Shown here: piece after piece, positions 1-7,593 of the stretch
Numbering within the stretch: the first letter of the stretch is position 1
How the letters are laid out: every line of letters begins with the position of its first letter
Assembly: GCF_010093595.1 (NCBI RefSeq)
Contig: NW_022985458.1
Span: forward strand, 197,876-217,004
Origin: Mytilinidion resinicola
Lineage: Eukaryota; Ascomycota; Dothideomycetes; Mytilinidiales; Mytilinidiaceae
Direction of reading: 5' to 3'
DNA: 19,129 nt
The notes under the pieces: generated by a model
Told to the model about the DNA's origin: nothing
Databases searched by the model: none
Seen by the model: only the letters and a program-made list of their open reading frames with translations
Translations under genes and position numbers: made by a program

Positions 1-158
1 AGCTACTATGGCCCTCGAGCGTCTGCAGGCACTCGCCGCTACTCGCATCCCATATCTTGACTGTGTTGTCGCGTGACGCTGACGCCAGCCGCGTCGAGTT
101 GTGAGAGAAGGCCACTGAGTAGACCCGGTCGCTATGGCCCTCGAGCGTCTGCAGGCAC
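1..158 (-). repeat. WD40 repeat unit, 126-bp period, near-identical copies
   Basis: A 27-bp block is identical at 6-32 and 132-158, exactly 126 bp (42 codons) apart. It encodes the CLQTLEGHS end of adjacent WD40 blades. One full repeat and the start of the next lie in the window, and the array continues past base 1. DNA-level identity between repeats is typical of fungal receptors whose repeats are homogenised by recombination. Confidence 0.8.
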
Positions 159-2967
159 GCGCCCCATTCATCTTCTATAGGCTTTATCGTTATCCACTTT
201 AGCTCTTCCTTCTTAAAAAGACCCCTTATTAGGCTGTGAGCTGGACTAAAGACAATTGCAGACGCATATGCCTGAAGAGGACTGCTCTCTATTGCCCACT
301 TGTGATACGTAATAAATCGACGCGCATCTTGAACTAGTTCAATTAATGCAGATGCATTTGCTCTTCCCTACGTTATATTAGCATGTATTATATATAGATA
401 GTATTGCTAATTCGGAATTACCTGAATTACGGCCTCAAGTTTCGCTATTGAAACTACTCCCTTTGACATGCTTTTACACAGGCTAAGCGCCTCAAGCCAG
501 TAAAGGTATTTCTTTCTTACGAATTCGTGAACAGCGCCTCCATCCTGCAGGCTGATTCCGTGATTTGCCGACAAGTTGGGATTCCAGTTGCAGAGATGAT
601 TGACCCAGTAGATACACGAGTAGCGTGACGCTGCTAATGGGTCTGGGTTTGGCTGTTTAACCTGCTCGATAGGATATCCTAACGCACGTAAGCTGTAAAT
701 GTCTCGTCGAAGCGTCCTAGACATGACCTGGAGAGATCTCGAGAAGATTACATAGTGAGCCTCTTCTATTCCAGACGGAAAGATTTCACTAAATGCCTTG
801 GATAATAGGAAGTCCTTTGCCGACTGATGCACAAGGTAAACCGTGTTCTCTCGCAGAAAAAGAAACGAGCCACAAAGGCCAATGATCTCCCTTATCGACT
901 CTGGGTCGTCAGCTATATCTTCAAGTGTCTCCACAAGAGAAGTAAGCTCTTGCAGTGTGATCGGTCGGTATACTATCGCGATCGAGCCAAGGATCTGTTT
1001 ACAGCGATCTGCGTTGTACGAGTTGCTTATCTGTTGCATCATCCGCATGTAAACAGGGTCAAGGCCAGGTGGAAATTCGTTAAGTCTTGCAACAGTGTCT
1101 AATCGGGAAATTTTCTCAAGATTTTGACACACCAACGCTACCCAGAGGAAGGTGTCGTTCGCATTTGAGGAAAGGTAGTCCAGCACAGCAGTTCGCGTTC
1201 GCTCGTTGTACATCTTCCGTTCTGCCAGCTGAAGCACTTTGTGCTTAATGAATATGCCGACAGCCGTAGACACAGATGCTGCGTTGAGCTCAAGTGACAG
1301 TTTCACCTTGTGTCCCGCCACTTCGAGACGTTCCTCAATTTCCTGCCAGTTGCGGCTTGAGACAATCCACTTGACGCGAGATAATATAGACGACTGCTCG
1401 GCAATAAATTTTAGCAGCCTTGGTAAGTCTGCAACGCATTCGTCGAGCGCGTCGATAATGAGGTACGTCCTATTTAAATTGGGGTCATGCAGCATGTTTG
1501 TGAAGATCTCGGTCAAGGCAACCCAGGCGTTTGCATCCTCGAATAGCGCTTTGCCTGTATGGTCGTACTTCTTCCGCACATGCGAGATTAGCAATGGCTG
1601 TTGTTTGATGAGCAAGTACACCAAGCCTCGCAGCACAGCTGTGGCGCTGTTGATGCGCGGGTCGTTGGCCTGGCAAAAGAAGTGCGAAAGAAGACCTGTT
1701 GCGCCCATCGACTTCTGCAGCTCATCAATGATCCCGCATAGCAGCATCGTCTTGCCCTTTCCAGGATCGGCTTTAACCCACAGCAGCCGGCTCTGGGGAT
1801 CATCGCGCCATTGTTGGAAGTCAGAGTTTTCAAGGACCCAGCGGTACGAGTCCTTGAGCAGGCCGCCCTTGGTCTCTTCGATGCGCTTCTTGTCGTCGCG
1901 AGGATTAGTGCTGCACAGGTCTCTTAGGCACTTATTGTCCGCGTTGGTCTCGTGCATTCTCTCCTGCCGCCTGGTCTGATCCTGAATTGCTGAGCTGATG
2001 CTGTCGAGCTTAGCATTGTGCGACTTGGCCGTCTCAGCAATAGCACCAAGCCGAGTCCGGATCGAGACTGTGTTGTACTGCGCTGAGTCCTTTTGCACTG
2101 CTGCCTCTGCCGCTTGTATGTCGCTCAGCTCGCCGTCCCAATTTTCCAGCTTGACTAGGTCCCGCGCTAATATAGATAGCCGTCGTCGATGATAGTAACA
2201 CACGCTCTTCATCTGGTACAACAGGAGTTTTGCGTAGAGCTGGATGATGTTCTTCTCAAGCTCACCTCGCAGGCCTTGCGAGTGCGCTTCGGTCGTGTTC
2301 TCATCCAGCAGCAGACTTGACAGATTCCAGTACCAGTCCATCCTCGACACAACATAGGTGATACCTTGCCGGTTAGAGCTCGCCTGGGTGAGCGGGTTCA
2401 TTAGGATCTTAACACGGCATATTAGCGCCAGATGGCTGTCTTAACAACAGCAGTACCAACCTCGAGCGCAAAGCACACGCCAACCCAGGCGAGAGCCGCT
2501 TGCGGCGACGCCTGCACCGCACTGTCAACAACCTCCTTCACGGCCATGGCGGCCTGGATGCCGTCTTCCATGCCCTGCTTCACCTGAGCGTCCTTTTCCG
2601 TCCTGCGCAAGCCGTCTTGGACAAGCCGGCGCATCTGCGTCCGCCGCTTGTCTGGATCTTGCTCAATCTTGTTCTGCTGCAACGCGAGGTCTGCAGTTTG
2701 TGAGGAGTCTGCCGGGTCTGCATCTTTCCAGATCAATCGGGCGGACAGAATCGTCTCGTATGCATTAACGGTACTCGAGTCAACGGCGTTTGCCTGGTCG
2801 TATGCTTGGTTCCATAGTCGCTCTGGCAAGCCGGACGGAGACGCGGCAGGATCAGGAACGGCTGATGCATGTGGAGTAGCGGAGGTAGATGAGGCTTCGC
2901 TGACCGGGGGCGTTGCCAGTTTCTTTCTGCCAAGCTTAGCTTTAATTTTTTCCTTTAAAGATGCCAT
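1..2967 (-). CDS. NACHT-WD40 (NWD) STAND/NLR receptor, 3' end beyond window
   Basis: This encodes a fungal NOD-like receptor, a signalling NTPase thought to act in the cytoplasm in non-self or heterokaryon recognition (the HET-E/NWD family). Three exons join in one frame: 2967-2461, 2407-422 and 367 to beyond base 1. Exon 1 and early exon 2 match the NWD N-terminal domain (LPERLWNQAYD, QAALAWVGVCFALE, then ITYVVSRMDWYWNLSSLLL). The NACHT domain has Walker A GKGKTM at about residues 385-390, Walker B LIIDALDE at about 485-492 and a sensor-like WIVSSR. A winged-helix region (PITLQELTSLVE, VYLVHQSAKDFLL) follows. Exon 3 holds the linker LVQDARRFITYHKWAIE and then WD40 repeats (LQTLEGHS, TVKIWDASSGECLQTLEGH). 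At least 953 residues are visible and no internal stop remains once the introns are removed. The start at 2967 gives a plausible N terminus, MASLKEKIKAKLGRKK. The ligand and the effector partner are unknown. Confidence 0.9.
368..421 (-). other. Intron 2 of the NACHT-WD40 gene
   Basis: This is a 54-nt, phase-0 intron. On the minus strand it reads GTAATT at the 5' end, has a branch-like TGCTAATA, and ends in GTAG. Without splicing the frame stops at TAG (407-409). With splicing the frame runs from KLEAVIQ straight into the family linker and the WD40 repeats, which strongly supports the join. Confidence 0.85.
2408..2460 (-). other. Intron 1 of the NACHT-WD40 gene
   Basis: This is a 53-nt, phase-0 intron with GTTGGT at the 5' end, a branch-like GCTAATA and AAG at the 3' end. 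Splicing joins WVGVCFALE to ILMNPLTQASSNRQGITYVV, which is the expected continuous NWD N-terminal domain. Without it the region would look like two separate genes. Confidence 0.85.
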
Positions 2968-3051
2968 AGCATGAGAAATCTTTGGTCAGCTTCTAGTAGT
3001 GATGAGTCCGAAGGTGACAGAGCGGTGCCTCTATGTTCAAGAGATCTGAAA

Positions 3052-3075
3052 GGCAGCAACTGTGACAGTGCTGCC
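3052..3075. repeat. Imperfect hairpin upstream of the Tc1-like transposase
   Basis: GGCAGCAACTGT is followed almost at once by ACAGTGCTGCC, an inverted copy lacking one base. It lies between the NACHT-WD40 start and the transposase start. It may belong to the transposon's 5' end. I could not match it to a copy on the other side of the transposase. Confidence 0.35.
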
Positions 3076-3197
3076 GGCCAAGCTGCTGCAAGATCTGTGA
3101 CGTGTCATTCTCACGTGCACAGGCCACTGTGTTATGCCAAGGCCAACTGCAGAGACGCCTCAGCGCCAACTTCTCGAGGTTACGAAGACGTTCCAGC

Positions 3198-4175
3198 ATG
3201 GCGCCGAACCTCACAGCTTTGCAGCATAGGAAAACCCAAGCAATTATTCGCAGTGAGTCATCCACTAATGCTGAAATAGCCAGAAATATAGGCTGCACCA
3301 GCCGGTCGGTCACCGCGATACGCTCCAACCTCCGTATCTTTGGCAACACCAAAGCTCCTTCCAATGGCGTCGGACGGCCTCGATCTATCACTCCTCCCAT
3401 GCTAGAAGCCCTACAAGAATACCTAACGGAACGACCGGGCCAATATTTGGATGAGATGGCGGTCTTCCTGTAGGACGAGTTTGAGGTCCATGTCACAACC
3501 AGTAGCATAAGCAGGGCGTTGGCCTCAATCAGTTGGTTAAAGAAGACCGCTCGCCGAGTAGCGAAGGAGCGCAATCCAGATCTGCGAGACCTGTATCTCC
3601 ATAATCTATCGGCATTTCGCTCTTATCATCTTGTGTATGTAGATAAGTCAGGATGCGACAAACGGGTTGGATTTAGACGGACTGGATGGTCTCCTCTAGG
3701 CGTGACGCCAATTCAAACCGCTCGGTTCCATCGTGACCGTCGACATCAAATCTTACCTGCCTATACTCAAGACGGGATCCTTTTAGCGCGAGTATTTCAA
3801 GGATCTACCGACGGCGAGATATTTACGGACTTTATTGAGCAGCTCCTATCCTATTGCGGCAGATGGCCAGAGCCGAGGTTAGTACTCATAATGGACAACG
3901 CCTTATTCCATCACACGGAGCGGCTAGAGCAGATGTGCCATGTAGCAGGCGTTAAGCTTATGTATTTGCCGCCTTACTCACCAGACCTAAATCCAATTGA
4001 GGAGTTCTTCTCTGAGTTAAAATCTTTCATTAAGAAGAACTGGCAAGCTTTCGAAGATGACCCGGAACAGGGCTTTGGTGCATTCCTAGAATGGTGCATT
4101 GACGTGGTGGGCAACCGAGAAAAGAGCGCCAGAGGCCACTTTCGGCACGCCGGTTTAGTCATTAAAGAGCAGTAG
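3198..4175 (+). pseudogene. Tc1-like (DD34E) transposase with one internal stop
   Basis: This is a DDE transposase of the Tc1/mariner superfamily, which cuts and pastes its element into TA sites. The N terminus has a helix-turn-helix (TNAEIARNIGCTSRSVTAI) and a GRPR hinge. The catalytic core has D in VYVDKSGCD (codon 3642), D in LIMDNALFHH (codon 3894) and E in NPIEEFF (codon 3999), giving D-34 residues-E. A TAG at 3471-3473 interrupts one otherwise continuous frame of about 325 codons. The usual VDESG motif reads VDKSG, so an E-to-K change may also be present. The start at 3198 (MAPNLTALQHRK) fits the family; the frame upstream of it has no ATG. I found no convincing terminal inverted repeats. 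It sits head-to-head with the NACHT-WD40 gene, 230 bp from its ATG. Confidence 0.88.
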
Positions 4176-4212
4176 ACATCGCAGGCAAATTTATTTAGTT
4201 CTAGTCAGGCTA

Positions 4213-5788
4213 TCAATCTATTTCAACCCCACTACAACATTTGTGTTCTCTAACCCAGTGTTCAATGTCACTTACAAACCGCCGTGCAATGCCTGTTTTT
4301 ACACCCTTATCACTCAGGTTGAAAACTGATGTGAACTCTGTCTTATTTCGGGGGCCCGAAGGCCAAACTATATACTACGTAGGAAGTGACTGTATGCATA
4401 GGCAGAAGCACTAATTGGAGGCAGCAGTAGGCAGCATTAGGCAGGGTAGGCCACCGTACCCCAACCCCTCTCTGTAGAAGTTGTAACTGGCTAGGCATGT
4501 AGGCAGCTACTATGCCAGCAACTCCAAGTCTGTACGTAGGTGACCGTGAACCGTATGAGTTGTTGATCCTAGGTTGTAGCTGTTACAACCCGAGTTTATC
4601 ACTAAAGAACTTAGAATCTTGGTCCCCATGGATTTGCTCAAGGTCCAATCCGTCCGCCAAGGCTATCTCACAAGCCCTCTGGTACTCGATCTTTAGCGCC
4701 TCGTCGTCAACATGCAGCTGCTGCCAATAACTGTATTCCTTAACAGCGGCATCCCGAGAGCCAGGAATAACAAGACAAGTAGCTCTCTCCGGAGCAGATG
4801 GCCCTACCAAACCAGGTGCAGTTGATAGGGAGGATCCATTAGACGGTGCCGGTAGTACGTTCGTAATGTTAATCGGAGGGAGGTTAGACGATGATCGGCT
4901 CTAATGTCTCTCGAGTCGCTGTTGCTCTTCTGCATAAAGCTGCTAACAAATATCCTCAGGAACATCATCGTAAGTTTGCAGTTTACCACCTTGCTCTACA
5001 TGCCGTATAAGACCCTTTAAATGATGTGTTCTTAGCTTGTAGTGCTTCTGTCCTACTGCATCCCGCCAGCAATAAGGGCCCAGGTTACAATGCGGCCCTA
5101 GACAGCGCATAAGGCTGTAAACAGTACGCCAGATAGATGGCTCATTAGTAGAGCTCTCCTCAGCATTGAGTTGTGAAGCTCTCTCACAAAGCATTTGCTG
5201 GGTAGTGGACAACGAGCCTCGCTTATCTCCCTTTTTTGATGGCGCGGTTAATAACTGACCTATGTCGATATAATTAAAGGACAGTTCCAATCTAAGCTTC
5301 TTACCGGCACAGAATATCTCGCCTCATGCTACAAGCTGCTTTTCTACAATCAGCCAGTCGATCTCGGTCTCATCAAACCGCTTTACCAGGTCCCGCCCTG
5401 AGCGTTCTGTTACCGAGATAACAACATTAGTATCGTCAGCTCTAACACGTCTATTTGGCGACACCTTGTATAACACTTTCTCCAAATTTGGCCGTAGGTA
5501 TAGGGTCCAGTACGCTGCAGGTGCTAGCACTAGATTCTGCTCTGTATCCTTCGTAATAAGTCTGTTACTTAACGTCACCTTCCATTCAATGGAGTAGTAA
5601 ATGCAGCTGGGCGGCTCTTCGTCGTATATCTTATTTTCATCCCACTCAAAAAGGCTAAGTAAGTCGAGCTTAGTGCACTGCGGTACTGCCGGCCGACAAC
5701 TGCGTGTATCTTGGTTCGCCTCGTCGTCTACCACTGAAAGCGTCAGCAACCAACGACCCGCTTTATGCAAACATATCACCCTTACCAT
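4213..5788 (-). pseudogene. Uncharacterised fungal gene family with Cys cluster, decayed and transposon-interrupted
   Basis: One minus-strand frame starts at ATG 5788 (MVRVICLHKAGRWLLTLSV) and ends at TGA 4213-4215. It is broken by in-frame TGA 5324-5326, TAG 4943-4945, TAG 4901-4903 and a 282-bp insertion. Removing the insertion and one copy of its target duplication rejoins FFSD to KGVKTGIARRF in frame. Visible features are a conserved N-terminal block (KLDLLSLFEWDENKIYDEEP, CIYYSIEWKV) and a C-x4-C-x5-C-W cluster (RCLGPHCNLGPYCW, about 5069-5104) followed by KHYKLRTHHLK, which could bind zinc. The C-terminal block is EALKIEYQRACEIALADGLD, then DIEHWVRE. From memory this resembles a multicopy hypothetical family of filamentous fungi. 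I know of no established function. An in-frame stop precedes the ATG, which supports that start. Confidence 0.75.
4307..4604. mobile_element. 282-bp hAT-like non-autonomous element with 8-bp duplication
   Basis: The element spans 4315-4596 and is flanked by perfect copies of TTATCACT (4307-4314 and 4597-4604). Its ends are weak inverted repeats: CAGGTTGAAAACTG at the left, and CTCGGGTTGTAACAG reading in from the right. An 8-bp duplication with CAGG-type ends and no coding capacity fits a MITE of the hAT superfamily, although the superfamily call is inference. Inside are several TAGGCAG repeats (about 4420-4510) and a GGGGGCCCG motif. It splits the surrounding pseudogene exactly at one codon, which confirms both boundaries. 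Confidence 0.78.
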
Positions 5789-6401
5789 CGCATCTTTGGG
5801 TGCTTATAAAGAGGAGGCATCGTCACGGTAAGCGCCACCTGCGTGGCTACTGTTCTCAGAGTAGCAGTACTGTACTACAACCCTCAACGAACAGTATCCT
5901 GCGATGCTGGATCGCATTGGTCTGTGCGTGACGGTCTTGGCAACATTCTAGATTCCTTCACCAAACCATTGCTACATCTATCCCATAACCGTTGGCATAA
6001 TAATACATACGGTAATATAAGGCAATAGCAAAGATTTTGTGTCATTGCTATGTATACTATGAAGTGAAAAGACCTCGTACGTTGTAGCGTGGATGTGTTC
6101 AAAAAGCCCCAAATTTAGCGACTCATGCGACGTGTCCTAGATGTCCATTGTGCTAACCAGAATAGCGTGTATATACTGTAATATATATTATAAAACGAGT
6201 CAGTTATTATTTCTGCGCCCTACTACTTTTGGGAAGGCGTGGACTAGGCGCTGCAGCAGCATCACGGGCGCGGGGTCCAAAAGGTCTCGGGAGTAGCCGA
6301 GACCCGCTTTTCTCTTGATCTTCGTAGTTCCCAAGCTGCACAACAAACAAACAAATCGGCGTTATGTAACTAGGCATCCAACAATTCTCATACCCGCAAC
6401 G
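5789..6401. other. Intergenic stretch, no gene recognised
   Basis: Only short open frames occur and none looks conserved. A TATAA motif lies just upstream of the 5788 start on the minus strand. The stretch at about 6170-6210 is AT-rich. A GC-rich hairpin lies at 6283-6304. A CA-rich stretch before 6402 looks like a fungal 5' leader for the next gene. Confidence 0.5.
6283..6304. repeat. Perfect 8-bp hairpin followed by T-run
   Basis: GGTCTCGG and CCGAGACC are separated by 6 nt and followed by CGCTTTTCTC. The role is unknown. It is not part of a recognisable tRNA. Confidence 0.45.
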
Positions 6402-6800
6402 ATGGACTCGGAAAGCCCTCCTTCAATGCCCCCGTACGATCGCATCAACTCGTGGCTTGCTTTCGGGCACGGATTCTGCCTCCCTCTTACTCCTCCGCCC
6501 GACAACGACTCCGAGCTGCGTTCAGCTCCCTTGAAGCGAAAGTGCGCCATGTCCCTCCCTATGCCTGCCTCCAGCTCGCATCGCAGCGACAGCCCAAAAC
6601 GGCGAAGAACTAAGCATGTTGATGATGTTCAGCCCGAGCAGAGCGTGTCGCAACTCGGGGCCGAAACTACGCTGGCTTTGAACGAAAGGAATGCATTCAG
6701 CCCGACCGCCAGTCGTGTTTCGTCCAGTCCGAAACGTTCATCAAGTCCGACCCGTGAGACGCCAATTATACTGAGGAGTGCTATCCGCGCGCAGATCTAG
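6402..6800 (+). pseudogene. N-terminal fragment of a fungal PD-(D/E)XK-nuclease-like protein
   Basis: The frame begins with MDSESPPSMPPYDRINSWL and runs through a disordered, Ser/Pro/Arg-rich stretch: CLPLTPPPD, then LKRK, SPKRRR, VSSSPKRSSSPTRETPIILR. It stops at 6798-6800 after 132 residues. This layout resembles the N-terminal half of a large family of fungal proteins annotated as PD-(D/E)XK nuclease-like, where the catalytic domain follows the SSPTRD-type motif. Here the catalytic part is missing from the frame. I chose ATG 6402 because it follows a CA-rich leader; an upstream non-conserved extension to 6315 is possible. The family assignment rests on motif memory only. A short stand-alone protein is the alternative. 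Confidence 0.5.
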
Positions 6801-7003
6801 TGTCGGGGAGAAGTGGTGTGCATGTTCTAGGTCCCGATCTTGATCGGTTTGAGAGGCTAAGTACAGATTCAGTACGTGGAGTTTTTCGGTCGCTCAGGTT
6901 GTATGGAAATCTATTGAAGTATGGGATGGATGAGGGGGAGCACGGGTATTGGGGACGGTTCTTTGGGCCTGTTCTACATAAGCTGGCTAGGAAAATGCAC
7001 TAA
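6774..7003 (+). pseudogene. Possible frame-shifted continuation of the PD-(D/E)XK-like gene
   Basis: Directly after the 6402-6800 frame, a frame shifted by two reads GPDLDRFERLSTDSVRGVF, then LRLYGNLLKYGMDE and GRFFGPVLHKLARKM before a stop at 7001-7003. It has no ATG of its own near the join. The amphipathic, aromatic-rich composition looks coding. It could be the decayed start of the second domain of the upstream gene, but I cannot confirm a match. Confidence 0.3.
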
Positions 7004-7593
7004 GATCTGTGCTCCGTTTCTGATGCAGCTCGCGACTCCTGTCTGCGGCAGTATACTTCTCAAGGTTACTGGCGACGAGAGCCATCATGGCGGTCATTTA
7101 TGAACTCGCGCCCTTTGTCACACAGTGACGCCCACCCATCCAGCACAATTTCCTCACAATCCCTGCCGTCAGCTGCCGCCCATATCCTCTTTCCAGTCCG
7201 CTGTTGAACAATCGTGCTACAGTACCTGCAATTTGTGCGAGATTCTCGTCGCGAGCTGAAGGGTAGCGGCCATCCTCCCATCTGAGAACACAGGAAGGCC
7301 GCTAGGGCTGGAGCTCCGCCCGCTTTCATGTACCCGGACTGCCGACAGAGCTTCAAACTGCTAAACTCTGCAGCGTGTCGGTGCGACTTCCCATGCCGCA
7401 GTCACGTGCTGACACACGATCGAAACGTGGCAGGGGTCGTCCTTTGTACTTTGCCATTCCACGCCTCCCCTTCCTTTCAGTTTAATTTTTAATCTTGAAA
7501 GCCAGTACCACCATCGTAAACCCAAGATGCACCCATATGTCGCCCAGGAATGGTCTCTGATGTTGCCTTACTAACTTTGTCAGATACAGCAGT
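7004..7593. other. Intergenic stretch, possible 5' leader intron near its end
   Basis: I see no convincing gene. Base composition is balanced until about 7690. GTAAAC at about 7516, a branch-like TTACTAAC and TTGTCAG ending at 7583 look like a spliceable intron just before an ATG at 7594. This could be the 5' leader of the dynamin pseudogene. Confidence 0.35.

Noticed and set aside
1239..1979. 246-codon plus-strand frame
   Set aside because: It is antisense to the NACHT domain of the NACHT-WD40 gene, whose minus-strand frame has clear family motifs. The plus-strand product has no recognisable pattern.
2401..2967. Two separate minus-strand genes, one of 181 codons and one of 664
   Set aside because: A 53-nt intron with good splice signals joins them exactly as the NWD N-terminal domain requires, so they are one gene.
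2993..3574. 193-codon minus-strand frame
   Set aside because: It is antisense to the Tc1-like transposase N terminus and resembles no known family.
6283..6304. tRNA or Pol III gene at the GC hairpin
   Set aside because: There is no A-box or B-box and no cloverleaf, only a single 8-bp stem.
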